From assembly GCF_016902535.1 (NCBI RefSeq), contig NZ_JACSNY010000005.1, positions 124,001-188,000 on the forward strand: a DNA stretch of 64,000 bases, read 5' to 3'. The stretch comes from Anaerotignum lactatifermentans. Lineage in GTDB: Bacteria; Bacillota; Clostridia; Lachnospirales; Anaerotignaceae. Under the pieces are notes generated by a model that was not told the origin of the DNA, searched no databases, and saw nothing but the letters and a program-made list of their open reading frames with translations. Of this stretch, positions 22,805 to 31,197 are shown in pieces. Every line of letters starts with the position of its first letter. Positions within the stretch are counted from its first letter, which is position 1. Position numbers and translations under genes: made by a program.

Positions 22805-23794
22805 ATGGAGGATATCTATGGAAAAATACTGTGGGAAGGCTACGGACTGAAATATTACGGGGGCAGCCGTACCCGCACGGGGCTGGTCTGCAAAACGGAC
22901 ATGGGACTGCGGGAGCTGAAAAAGGCGAGAGTGTCCCAGCGGGAGATCCTGTTTGCCCATGATGTGAAAAAGAATCTGTATCGAAACGGCTTTTCGGAAC
23001 TCTGCCTGTTTTATACCGCTGTGGACGGACAGCCCTTTTTTGTCCGGGAGGGAACTGTATATTTGCTGGAGGAGCCAATGCCTTCCCAGAATCTGGAGGA
23101 AGAGGAGCCAGAGACCTTCAGACGGGGCGCGGCGGTGCTGGGACGGATGCACCGTCTGTCCAAAGGGTGCCATAGTCCCTACGGCCTCTGGGAGGAAAAC
23201 CGGCTGCCGGAGCATTTTCGCAAACGCCGGGCGGAGCTGGCAAAGATCAAGCGCAGGATAGATAAAAAGTCCGCTTATACCGCCATGGATCTGGTGGTTC
23301 TGCGCCAGTATGCCCGTTTTATGGAGCAGGCGGCCCAGGGAGAGGAACTGCTGCGAAAGGCGGACTATGCCGCTTTGGCGGCGGAGGCCAGAGCCGGCGG
23401 CTATTTCTGCCATAACAGCTTTAAGGGGGATCATCTGCGGCGGCGGGAGGACGGCAGGATCTTTGTAGGCGGTTTTGAGGGATGCAGCGCCGATGTGCCT
23501 CTGCTGGATCTGGCGGCCTATCTGCGCCGGTTTATGCGAAAATCCACAGGAACGGCGGCGGATTTGGCGGGGATTCTGGACGCCTATCAGCAGGAACGAC
23601 CGCTTTCCGTTGGGGAGAAGATGCTGCTGACGGCTATGGCGGTATTCCCTGACCGTTTTATGCGGCTCATGAACGAAACCTATAATAAACGGCAGGTCTG
23701 CGTTTCGCCGGCTATGGAGGAAAAGGCGGCGGAAGTCCTGCGGGAGGAGGAGGGCTGTCTGGCCCTGCGGAAAATGCTGGATGAGATTTTATAA
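22805..23794 (+). CDS. CotS-like spore coat protein (kinase fold, probably inactive)
   Basis: A 329-residue protein with the layout of CotS/YutH-type coat proteins related to aminoglycoside and choline kinases: an N-terminal lobe (DVKKNLYRNGFSELCLFYTA, PFFVREGTVYLLEEPM), a central helical part (AAVLGRMHRLSKG), and the would-be catalytic region FCHNSFKGDHLRRREDGRIF. Where active kinases have HGD and DFE, this has HNS (203-205) and GFE (223-225), so the catalytic Asp residues seem lost. CotS proteins sit in the spore coat. GGGGGAGG precedes the ATG. Confidence 0.78.
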   Translation: MEDIYGKILWEGYGLKYYGGSRTRTGLVCKTDMGLRELKKARVSQREILFAHDVKKNLYRNGFSELCLFYTAVDGQPFFVREGTVYLLEEPMPSQNLEEEEPETFRRGAAVLGRMHRLSKGCHSPYGLWEENRLPEHFRKRRAELAKIKRRIDKKSAYTAMDLVVLRQYARFMEQAAQGEELLRKADYAALAAEARAGGYFCHNSFKGDHLRRREDGRIFVGGFEGCSADVPLLDLAAYLRRFMRKSTGTAADLAGILDAYQQERPLSVGEKMLLTAMAVFPDRFMRLMNETYNKRQVCVSPAMEEKAAEVLREEEGCLALRKMLDEIL

Positions 23795-23949
23795 AACCGT
23801 GGTTTTTTCAGAGTCGGCGGGTCCTTTGCGGTCTGCCGGCTCTGTTTTCGGCAGAGGGGCCCGAAAGCGAAATTTTCTTGCAACTTGGGGAAGAAACGTA
23901 TAAAATAAAAATGAGAAAGTCTGAAATATTCCCAAAGGAGGAATTGGAA

Positions 23950-25398
23950 ATGAAGGACTATCATTTTGAAAATAAACGGGATGAATTTGATACCACCATA
24001 CGGTTAGATCATATCAATGAAAAGCTGAAAGATCTGGAAAACGAGCTGCCCTCCATGGAGGACGAGCTGGGGGATAAAGATGATTTTTTAAATGCCTTTG
24101 AATCGGAAAAGTTTGATGATATGCCCCGGCGTCAGCCGCAGCGGCGGGAGGAGACCTTAGAGGATACCAGACAGCGGCCCCGGCAGCCGGAAAACGCCGG
24201 CGGCGGCCCTGATGATTTTTGGAATAAAAAAACCATCGGCCTTTTGACCGGCGGCGGTGTGCTGCTGATGCTCATTGTTTTTTTGCTGGTAAAGGTGATT
24301 TTTTTCGGCGGGTTCCGTTCCGATGCGCCGGTGACGGCGGAGGGGGAATGGCCGATGCTGGTGGAGTCCGTTCTGGCGGACGGCGAACTGCTGGTCTATG
24401 ATATTACCGCAGGCGAGCAGAAAACGGTGACCATGACGGCGGAAACTATCCTAACGGACCGCATGGAGGCGGAGATCTCCGCAGATGAAGTGGCGGAAGG
24501 CGATCTGCTTGTCATGCAGCTGGACCAGACCGGTGAAGTGGTGATCCAGGCCACCTATGGCGGCGGCATCTTCCGGGAAGAGGTCACGGGGCTGGAAGCG
24601 GATACAGAAAAACACCGCCTGACAGGAGAAAAGGAAAAATATGACTATGACGAACGCACCATGTTCCTTTACGACGGGGAGTCCATCTCTCCTGAGGATC
24701 TGGAGCCCTGCGATGTGCTGGAGCTTTCCGGTATCCAGGACACGGTCTGGAGCGTGAACGTGCTGGAATATCATGGATACATTAAGGTAGACAATAAGAC
24801 TGCCGTGAAAAACGGCACCTTCCGGCTGGATGAGGAGGACGAGCAGCCGCTGGATGAGGTGGAACGCATCGCAGTCAGTGAGGGCAGTCATACCATTACG
24901 GTGGAAGGCGACAATATTGAGACCAGAAAGGATACGGTTTTTGTGGAAGCGGGAGAGGAATATGTCTATGACCTTTCCAAGGCCCAGGAAAAAGTAGGCG
25001 TACTGGTTATCAACGCAAATGTGACGGACTACAAGCTCTATATCAACGGCGCGCAGACCGACAGCTCTGTTCCGGCGGTGCTGCCTTTGGGCGAGTATGA
25101 TGTGGTGATTTTGAAAAACGGATATCAGGACTGGAACCAGAAAGTGGTTTTGGACAAGGATACCGTCAGCGTGACGGCGAATCTGGAGCGTGAGGTCCAG
25201 TACGGTACCGTGGTTATTGCCTCGGATGTAGAGGGTACGGTGGTATATGTGGATGGGCAGGAGATTGGCATTGCGCCTTTGCAGACGACCCTGACTTACG
25301 GCGAGCATATGATCGTCCTGCGCAAGGAAGGCTATCCCGATTATGAGCATAATGTGTCCGTAGAGACGCCGGTGCTCCATCTGAACGCCACCATGTAG
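23950..25398 (+). CDS. membrane-anchored PEGA-domain protein
   Basis: A 482-residue protein. Residues 1-92 are charged, probably disordered and cytoplasmic; residues ~95-119 form one membrane segment (LLTGGGVLLMLIVFLLVKVI). The outer part begins with a beta-rich region of ~220 residues and ends with two tandem PEGA domains: GVLVINANVTDYKLYINGAQ with PLGEYDVVILKNGYQDW (~350-415) and YGTVVIASDVEGTVVYVDGQ with TYGEHMIVLRKEGYPDY (~418-482). PEGA domains occur in surface proteins and S-layer-associated proteins of Firmicutes and may bind other envelope components. ATG 23950 has AAAGGAGG upstream; the frame extends further but without a site. Confidence 0.88.
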   Translation: MKDYHFENKRDEFDTTIRLDHINEKLKDLENELPSMEDELGDKDDFLNAFESEKFDDMPRRQPQRREETLEDTRQRPRQPENAGGGPDDFWNKKTIGLLTGGGVLLMLIVFLLVKVIFFGGFRSDAPVTAEGEWPMLVESVLADGELLVYDITAGEQKTVTMTAETILTDRMEAEISADEVAEGDLLVMQLDQTGEVVIQATYGGGIFREEVTGLEADTEKHRLTGEKEKYDYDERTMFLYDGESISPEDLEPCDVLELSGIQDTVWSVNVLEYHGYIKVDNKTAVKNGTFRLDEEDEQPLDEVERIAVSEGSHTITVEGDNIETRKDTVFVEAGEEYVYDLSKAQEKVGVLVINANVTDYKLYINGAQTDSSVPAVLPLGEYDVVILKNGYQDWNQKVVLDKDTVSVTANLEREVQYGTVVIASDVEGTVVYVDGQEIGIAPLQTTLTYGEHMIVLRKEGYPDYEHNVSVETPVLHLNATM

Positions 25399-25420
25399 CG
25401 ACAAAACAGAAAGAGAATCA

Positions 25421-25453
25421 CCGGCAAAGAGACTGCTGGGGTCTTTTTGCCGG
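25421..25453. other. 13-bp hairpin after the PEGA gene
   Basis: CCGGCAAAGAGAC pairs with GTCTTTTTGCCGG (one mismatch). The T-run lies inside the stem rather than after it, so termination is uncertain. Confidence 0.5.
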
Positions 25454-25486
25454 CGCAGATAAACTATACAAAGGGAGGAATGGAAA

Positions 25487-27214
25487 TTGGATTATATGGA
25501 AAGATATCATCAGTGGCTGGCTGATCCCGCTATTGACGAAGCAACAAAAGAGGATCTGCGCAGCATTGCCGCAGACGACAAGGAAATCAAGGAACGCTTT
25601 TACAAGGAACTGGAATTTGGCACGGGCGGTCTGCGTGGGATTATTGGGGCCGGCAGTAACCGTCTGAACCGCTATACCGTAGGCCGGGCGACCCAGGGCC
25701 TGGCGAATTACATCCTGAAAGAAGGCACACAGGACAAAGGCGTTGCCATTGCCTATGACTCCCGTCATATGTCTCCGGAATTCGCCCAGATCGCTGGTCT
25801 GGTACTGGCAGGCAACGGCATCAAGGCTTATGTATATCCTTCCCTGCGCCCTACTCCTATGCTGAGTTTTGCGGTACGGGAACTGGGCTGCACCGCCGGT
25901 ATCGTGATTACCGCCAGCCATAACCCGCCGGAATACAACGGCTATAAGGTTTACTGGGCAGACGGCGCGCAGGTGGTAGCTCCCAGAGATAAGGACATCA
26001 TCGCGGAAGTAAACGCTGTGGCAAGCTTCGGCGAAATCAAGGAAATGGCCATGGACGAAGCGCAGGCAAAGGGCCTGTTCCAGTATACTTCTCAGGCGGT
26101 GGATGACGCTTACGATGCCAATGTGCTGGCACAGCGTCAGTCTCCCGAGATCATCCAGGAAATGGCGGACGATCTGAAGATTGTGTATACCCCCATCCAT
26201 GGCTCCGGCAACCTGCCGGTGCGCAGAGCGCTGGAAAAAGCCGGATTCCATCAGGTATATGTGGTCAAAGAACAGGAACTGCCTGATTCCGATTTTACGA
26301 CCGTTGGCTATCCCAACCCCGAAGACCCCAAGGTATTCGTTCTGGCCCAGAAGCTGGCGGAGGAAAAAGGCGCGGATATTATCGTAGGCACAGACCCCGA
26401 CTGTGACCGTGTAGGCGCTATGGTCCGCAACGACAAAGGCGAATATGTGGTGCTGACCGGCAACATGACTGGCGCGCTGCTGACAGAGTACATCCTTTCC
26501 CAGAAGAAGGCGAAGGGCACACTGCCCGCCAACGGCGCTGTCATCAAGACCATCGTAAGTACGGAAATGATCCGTCCCATGTGTGAAGCCTATGGCGTGG
26601 AACTGATGGATGTGCTGACGGGCTTTAAATTCATCGGCGAAAAGATCAAAGGCTTTGAGGAAACAGGAAGCCATAGCTACGTATTCGGCTTTGAGGAAAG
26701 CTACGGCTGTCTGGCCGGTACCTATGCCAGAGACAAAGACGCCGTTGTGGCAACACTGCTGATCTGTGAAATGGCGGCATATTACAAGAAACAGGGTATG
26801 ACCCTCTATGATGGCCTCATGGCCCTTTATGAAAAATACGGCTATTTCCGGGAAGGCGTAAAATCCCTGACCATGAAGGGTCTGGACGGCGTGGAAAAAA
26901 TCCAGAAGATCATGGCCGCTTTCCGTGCGGAAACACCGGCATCCTTTGGCGGTGTTGATGTGGTTTGGGCGAAAGACTATAAGACACAGGCCTTCAAAAA
27001 CCTGAAAACAGGGGAAGAGACCGGCAGCCCTCTGCCTGTTTCCGATGTAGTATATTACACACTGGAGGATGGTTCCTGGATCTGTGTACGTCCTTCCGGC
27101 ACAGAACCCAAGCTGAAATTCTATATCGGCGTAAAAGGCACCTCTCTGGCAGACGCTCAGGCGAAGATCGCCGCTGTGGAAGCCGATATCGACGCGAAGG
27201 TAGCCGCTGTATAA
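25487..27214 (+). CDS. pgcA: alpha-phosphoglucomutase / phosphomannomutase
   Basis: A 575-residue enzyme of the alpha-D-phosphohexomutase superfamily that interconverts glucose-1-phosphate and glucose-6-phosphate (and possibly mannose phosphates), supplying sugar nucleotides for the cell wall. Hallmarks: ELEFGTGGLRGIIGAGSNR near the N-terminus, the phosphoserine loop ITASHNPPEYNGYKVY, the magnesium loop GTDPDCDRVGAM, the sugar loop FGFEESYGC, and the C-terminal phosphate loop RPSGTEPKLKFYIG. The start is TTG 25487 with AAGGGAGG well placed; ATG 25496 is an alternative. Ends ~50 bases before a repeat-family hairpin. Confidence 0.95.
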   Translation: MDYMERYHQWLADPAIDEATKEDLRSIAADDKEIKERFYKELEFGTGGLRGIIGAGSNRLNRYTVGRATQGLANYILKEGTQDKGVAIAYDSRHMSPEFAQIAGLVLAGNGIKAYVYPSLRPTPMLSFAVRELGCTAGIVITASHNPPEYNGYKVYWADGAQVVAPRDKDIIAEVNAVASFGEIKEMAMDEAQAKGLFQYTSQAVDDAYDANVLAQRQSPEIIQEMADDLKIVYTPIHGSGNLPVRRALEKAGFHQVYVVKEQELPDSDFTTVGYPNPEDPKVFVLAQKLAEEKGADIIVGTDPDCDRVGAMVRNDKGEYVVLTGNMTGALLTEYILSQKKAKGTLPANGAVIKTIVSTEMIRPMCEAYGVELMDVLTGFKFIGEKIKGFEETGSHSYVFGFEESYGCLAGTYARDKDAVVATLLICEMAAYYKKQGMTLYDGLMALYEKYGYFREGVKSLTMKGLDGVEKIQKIMAAFRAETPASFGGVDVVWAKDYKTQAFKNLKTGEETGSPLPVSDVVYYTLEDGSWICVRPSGTEPKLKFYIGVKGTSLADAQAKIAAVEADIDAKVAAV

Positions 27215-27265
27215 AGGACAATCAAATCCGAGGATTTCCTTTCGGAACCATTTGATTCAGAAAAT

Positions 27266-27315
27266 AAAAAATCGCTGGAATTCCCTGCGCTTTGCAGGGG
27301 TTCCAGCGATTTTTC
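27266..27315. terminator. repeat-family hairpin between pgcA and the alcohol dehydrogenase gene
   Basis: AAAAATCGCTGGAA/TTCCAGCGATTTTT with inner CCCTGC/GCAGGG, A-run left and T-run right, so it works for both convergent genes. A flanking AATCAAAT/ATTTGATT pair lies at 27220-27258. Confidence 0.88.
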
Positions 27316-27411
27316 CTTGTTGGGATTTTTCCTGAAAAATACAGCGCTCCCAGGGAAGAAAATTTCATGTTTTCCGCCTTCCGGGATGCCGGATGTTTTG
27401 TGGGAAAAGGA

Positions 27412-28578
27412 TTATTTATAGGCTTTTTTATAGATTGCCAGACAGTCCTCAAAAGGCATATCGGCAGGGTCTACCTGGAACAGGCCGCCCATGGTGTCAT
27501 AAGCCATTTTGGTGTACATTTCCAGATCTTCTTCCTTGATGCCGTAATCGGACATTTTCAGATCGTCCACATGGCAGGCTACCTTCAGTTCATGGAGCGC
27601 GTCTACGAAATCCATGGGTTTGGTGGCGTCTGTTTTGCCCAGTGCCTTTGCCATGGCAATCATGCGGTCGTCCACAACGCCGCGTTCTGCCCAGTAGGTG
27701 TAGTATTCCTCACAGAGCATAATCAGACCTGCGCCATGCTCCAGTTTGGGATTTACGCCGCTGAGAGGATGCTCCATAGCATGTTCGGAGGTGCAGCCGC
27801 CAATGCTTTCGCTCATGCCGGAAAGGGTATTGGCCAGTGCCACGTCTTCTCTTGCCTCCTTGTCGCTGCCGTCATTGACTGCCTTTACCAGGCTCTTGCC
27901 GATCAGCTCAATGGCCTTTAAAGCGTACAGGTCATTGATGGGGTTGGTATAACGGTTGATATAGCCTTCTGTGCTGTGGAAGAGAGCGTCAAAGCCCTGA
28001 TAAGCTGTCAGCTTTTCGGGAACGCTCATCATCAGATCGGGGTCAACGATGGAGAGCACGGGGAAGGTACCGTCATAGCCGAAGCCGATCTTTTCGCCGT
28101 TTTTGTTGGTGATAACAGCCCAGGGGTCCGCCTCTGTACCGGTGCCCGCTGTGGTGGTGATGGCAACGATGGGCAGGGGATGTACGGGAACGGCTTTGCC
28201 GCCGCCGGTACCGCCGGAAACATACTGCCAGAATTCGCCGTCATTGACAGCCATCACAGCAATAGCCTTGGCGGAGTCAATGATGGAGCCACCGCCCAGA
28301 CCGATCACGAAGTCACAGCCTTCTGCCTTTGCCAGTGCCGCCCCTTCCATGACATGATGTTCTGTGGGATTGGGCTGGATTTTGTCAAAGACCACATGGC
28401 CTACGCCTGCCATGTCCAGCTGTTCTTCCAGCCGTGCCAGATAGCCGTATTTGCGAACGGAAGTACCGCAGGAAATAACGATCAGGGCCTTTTTGCCGGG
28501 CAGGGCCTGTTTGTGGAGCCGGTCCAGCTGACCGCTGCCGAACAGCACGCGGGAAGGGATGTAGTATTCAAATTTCAT
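27412..28578 (-). CDS. iron-containing alcohol dehydrogenase
   Basis: A 388-residue group III alcohol dehydrogenase. N-terminal NAD(P)-binding half: LPGKKALIVISCGTSVRKYG and the dinucleotide loop VIGLGGGSIIDSAKAIAV; then TTTAGTGTEADPWAVITN. The C-terminal helical half has the iron ligands, including GCTSEHAMEHPLSGVNPKLEHGAGL. It resembles butanol or 1,3-propanediol type dehydrogenases that reduce aldehydes during fermentation. It stands alone on its transcript. In clostridia such genes are often under Rex control; I see no certain Rex site in the short upstream region. Confidence 0.94.
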   Translation of the reverse strand: MKFEYYIPSRVLFGSGQLDRLHKQALPGKKALIVISCGTSVRKYGYLARLEEQLDMAGVGHVVFDKIQPNPTEHHVMEGAALAKAEGCDFVIGLGGGSIIDSAKAIAVMAVNDGEFWQYVSGGTGGGKAVPVHPLPIVAITTTAGTGTEADPWAVITNKNGEKIGFGYDGTFPVLSIVDPDLMMSVPEKLTAYQGFDALFHSTEGYINRYTNPINDLYALKAIELIGKSLVKAVNDGSDKEAREDVALANTLSGMSESIGGCTSEHAMEHPLSGVNPKLEHGAGLIMLCEEYYTYWAERGVVDDRMIAMAKALGKTDATKPMDFVDALHELKVACHVDDLKMSDYGIKEEDLEMYTKMAYDTMGGLFQVDPADMPFEDCLAIYKKAYK

Positions 28579-28705
28579 GGGAAATTCCTCCTTTCAAGTC
28601 TCAGAAGAGTATACCACAAATGGACAAAAAAGGAAATCGTTCCCCGGCCAATTTTGTTCGGGAAAAAATACGAAAAAAACCTTTTCCGGCAGGAAAAAAC
28701 CATGT

Positions 28706-28728
28706 AACCTTTTTCGTAGGAAATCGTT
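28706..28728 (+). promoter_or_regulatory. candidate ECF-type promoter
   Basis: TGTAACCTTTTT (AACC at 28706-28709), then 15 bp, then CGTT (28725-28728). This is the AAC(C)...CGT pattern recognised by many ECF sigma factors and lies 32 bases before the sigma gene, so it may be self-activated. Confidence 0.55.
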
Positions 28729-28760
28729 TTCTCAGTGAAAGGGCAGGAAAGGAGGGGGCT

Positions 28761-29246
28761 ATGGAACATGACGTGTTAAAGGAACTGTACGAAAGATATT
28801 ATCAGGCGGCGTATCTGTATGTCCTCTCTTTGTGCAGAAAAAAGGAATGGGCGGAGGATATTGTAAATGAAGGGTTTTTGAAAGCCTGTCTGACGCTGGA
28901 AAAGGAAAATGAGGGGTTTTTGTGGTGGCTCATGCGGGTATGCAGAAATCTCTGGCTGGATCAGCTGAAAAAACAGAAGCGGCAGGACGGCGCGGAGATT
29001 GCGGAGATTCCTGTGGCGGAGGACGCTCTGGCGGGGATTCTCCAAAAGGAGGAAAATATCCGGCTGTATGCCGCCATGAACGCGCTGCCGCCAAAGGACC
29101 GGGAGCTTTTGATCTGGCACTATTTCGGCGGTCTGCCCATCCGGCAGATGGCATCCCTGCGGGGCTGCTCGGAAACGGCGGTAAAAACGGCGCTGTTTCG
29201 GGCCAGACGCCGGCTGAAACAAAAACTGGGAGGTGAAAGAGAATGA
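28761..29246 (+). CDS. ECF-type RNA polymerase sigma factor
   Basis: A 161-residue sigma-70 family protein with regions 2 and 4 only. Region 2: LYERYYQAAYLYVLSLCRKK, EWAEDIVNEGFLKAC and FLWWLMRVCRNLWLDQLKKQ. Region 4: MNALPPKDRELLIWHYFGG and the HTH PIRQMASLRGCSETAVKTAL. ECF sigma factors redirect polymerase to stress or envelope genes. ATG 28761 has GGAAAGGAGGGGG upstream. The stop overlaps the start of the next gene by four bases (ATGA), typical of a sigma/anti-sigma pair. Confidence 0.93.
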   Translation: MEHDVLKELYERYYQAAYLYVLSLCRKKEWAEDIVNEGFLKACLTLEKENEGFLWWLMRVCRNLWLDQLKKQKRQDGAEIAEIPVAEDALAGILQKEENIRLYAAMNALPPKDRELLIWHYFGGLPIRQMASLRGCSETAVKTALFRARRRLKQKLGGERE

Positions 29247-30388
29247 GATTTCAGGAATTGCTGGAAAAATATAAGGCGGGGGACGTTACGCCGGAGGAAC
29301 GGGACTATGTGGAGAAGGAACTGGAAAAATATGAAGCTTTGACGGGCTATTTTCTGGAGGAGGATTTCACGCCCTTGACGGAGGAACAGACGCCGCCGGA
29401 GGAATGGAAGAAAATCGACCGTTCCATAAAACGGCGGAATCGGAGGATTGTTGCGGCGGCAGCAGTGCTGGCCTGCGTTATTATGGGGCTGGTCTTTGCC
29501 TTCCAGCCGGTCATCAGCAAATGGATCTGGTATGACCCCACGGAACGGAGTATGCAGGAGTTTGCTTATGACATCGACTGCCATCTGGCGGTTTTGACAG
29601 AATTGACCATGCCGGAGGTACAGATAGAATCCGTTCTGCCGACGGAGCAGGGATGGGGGAAGTACGATTTGCAGATACAGCAGCGGGACTGGTCTACGGG
29701 AGGATATACCTGGCTGAGCGGCACGGTCACCAGAGGGAGCATCGAACTGAATCGAAATGCGTACCGGTACAGCAGTATGAATGTTTTTTCCAGAGGGACC
29801 ATGCCTTTTGTAGATGTGGAGGGGGAACACAGCGTTATCCGTACCCCCCAGGAGGCAAAAGCGGCTTTGGCGGATTTGCCGGAATACGTGCGGATGGAAG
29901 CCTATGTTTCTCTGGGGAAAGACTGGACCATGGAAGAGCTGGAGGCGTTTCAGCGGGAATATGATCCGGAGGGCTATGATATTGGCTGGGTCGGTGTACG
30001 GACGTCTCCGGAAGAGCGGCAGATGTTGCCCTTGATGGGATTTGACGCCGGAGGCAGCGGCTATGTATTCGATCAGGTGGATGAGGCCTATCCTTTTTAT
30101 GAATTGTCTATGCATGAGGAGGTGCCGCTGGCGGAGGCATGGGAGAACCATTTTCTTGCCCTGCTGCAATACAGCGTTGACCATGGGGATTTTTACGCAA
30201 GACTGAATCAGTCGGGCAGCCATGGCGCCATTTGCCAGATGGTGCAGGAATATGTGGGGGAAAACGGCGTAATGACCTACGGATTTCTCTACTATGGTAC
30301 GCCATCGGAGCTTGCGAAGATTCTGGAGCATCCCGATGTGGAAGGGATATATGTTTCCGATGCCAGACTGAATGTGCCGGGGCTGTAA
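29243..30388 (+). CDS. anti-sigma factor with Sigma_reg-type domains
   Basis: A 381-residue membrane protein. The cytoplasmic N-terminus (~1-73) starts MRFQELLEKYKAGDVTPEER, like the sigma-binding domain of Sigma_reg_N proteins; one membrane segment follows at ~74-93 (AAAAVLACVIMGLVFAF); the remaining ~285 residues lie outside and match the general pattern of a Sigma_reg_C sensor (for example YGTPSELAKILEHPDVEGIY near the end). It probably holds the neighbouring sigma factor inactive until an envelope signal is sensed. The gene overlaps the sigma gene by four bases and ends at a hairpin. Confidence 0.85.
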   Translation: MRFQELLEKYKAGDVTPEERDYVEKELEKYEALTGYFLEEDFTPLTEEQTPPEEWKKIDRSIKRRNRRIVAAAAVLACVIMGLVFAFQPVISKWIWYDPTERSMQEFAYDIDCHLAVLTELTMPEVQIESVLPTEQGWGKYDLQIQQRDWSTGGYTWLSGTVTRGSIELNRNAYRYSSMNVFSRGTMPFVDVEGEHSVIRTPQEAKAALADLPEYVRMEAYVSLGKDWTMEELEAFQREYDPEGYDIGWVGVRTSPEERQMLPLMGFDAGGSGYVFDQVDEAYPFYELSMHEEVPLAEAWENHFLALLQYSVDHGDFYARLNQSGSHGAICQMVQEYVGENGVMTYGFLYYGTPSELAKILEHPDVEGIYVSDARLNVPGL

Positions 30389-30432
30389 AAACACGGGGAA
30401 AATAGGAGGCTGGTCTTTCACAGACGAAATAA

Positions 30433-30475
30433 AAAAGCTGAATTCTTTTGGAAAAAAGAGTTCAGCTTTTCTTTG
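30433..30475. terminator. bidirectional terminator after the anti-sigma gene
   Basis: AAAAGCTGAA/TTCAGCTTTT with an inner TCT/AGA, flanked by A-rich and T-rich sequence. Confidence 0.85.
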
Positions 30476-30494
30476 TTTTCCGGGACCTGTTTTT

Positions 30495-30725
30495 TCAGTC
30501 AAAAAACAGAAATTTGTAAGGCGGGATTTCCAGAGCCTCCGCAATACGGAACAAGGTGTAGAGAGAAATGGGCTTGTAGATATTGGGCGCCTCGATCTGC
30601 CCGATAAAACTGGTATCCACATCAAGAAGTTCCGCCAGTCCCTCCTGTGTGTAGCCCTTCAGCTTCCGGTAATAGGATACCTTCAGGCCGATCTGCTTGT
30701 AATAATCTGCATAATCACCGCGCAT
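30495..30725 (-). CDS. XRE family regulator
   Basis: A 76-residue single-domain regulator with a Cro/CI HTH: VSYYRKLKGYTQEGLAELLD, then DTSFIGQIEAPNIYKPISLY, and a short hydrophobic tail (IPPYKFLFFD). It has no sensor domain. It is divergent from another XRE gene at 30856, with an AT-rich 130-bp region between them carrying direct repeats. AAGGAAGG lies before the ATG. Confidence 0.88.
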   Translation of the reverse strand: MRGDYADYYKQIGLKVSYYRKLKGYTQEGLAELLDVDTSFIGQIEAPNIYKPISLYTLFRIAEALEIPPYKFLFFD

Positions 30726-30787
30726 ATGTCGATCCTTCCTTTCGTGTTTTTAGTATAATTGACATATTTGAGTGGTTGTATTGCAAG

Positions 30788-30839
30788 ATCGAATAATTTA
30801 TATTATGATTGAATAATAAATATCATGAGATGTTATAAT
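30788..30839 (+). promoter_or_regulatory. direct repeats and -10 box between two divergent XRE genes
   Basis: ATCGAATAAT (30788-30797) and ATTGAATAAT (30808-30817) are 20 bp apart, two helical turns. TATAAT follows at 30834-30839, just before AAAGGAGG of the plus-strand XRE gene. A TATACT complement for the minus gene lies near 30752. Confidence 0.6.
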
Positions 30840-30855
30840 AAAAGGAGGAATACGG

Positions 30856-31170
30856 ATGCCGACAGATTTTGCTAAAAACCTGCGTGCCCTTCGTCTTTCC
30901 CGTCGTGTGACCCAGGCGGAACTAGCGAAGGCTCTGGGCTACGGCTATACGGCCATCGCCAACTATGAATCCGGCAGGAATGAGCCTTCTATTGGGGATT
31001 TGGCACGCATCGCGGATTTTTTTCAGGTGTCTTTAGACGCTCTGGTAGGCAGGCACTGGGAAGAAACGGCGGAAGACTTCCGCTGGCGGCTCCTGTCCCC
31101 GTGGGAACGCCGGACGGTGCTGGATTTTATGGATCAACTGGCAAAAAAAGAAACAGGACAGTTTCGATGA
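30856..31170 (+). CDS. XRE family regulator
   Basis: A 104-residue protein: residues 1-66 are a Cro/CI HTH (LRALRLSRRVTQAELAKALG, then YTAIANYESGRNEPSIGDLA, with FFQVSLDALVG after it) and the rest is a short helical tail (WERRTVLDFMDQLAKKE). AAAGGAGG and a TATAAT box precede it. Its last codons form the left arm of the terminator. The neighbouring divergent XRE gene suggests cross-regulation. Confidence 0.9.
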   Translation: MPTDFAKNLRALRLSRRVTQAELAKALGYGYTAIANYESGRNEPSIGDLARIADFFQVSLDALVGRHWEETAEDFRWRLLSPWERRTVLDFMDQLAKKETGQFR

Positions 31171-31196
31171 GACGAAGGACTGTCCTGTTTTTTTAT
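31151..31196. terminator. terminator shared by the XRE gene and asnB
   Basis: AAACAGGACAGT/ACTGTCCTGTTT around a 16-base loop, with A-run left and T-run right. The left arm is inside the end of the XRE coding region. Confidence 0.88.
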
Positions 31197-31197
31197 G

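Noticed and set aside
24451-25404. A 317-codon minus-strand frame over the PEGA gene
   Set aside because: Antisense shadow of a gene with clear domains and a ribosome site on the plus strand.
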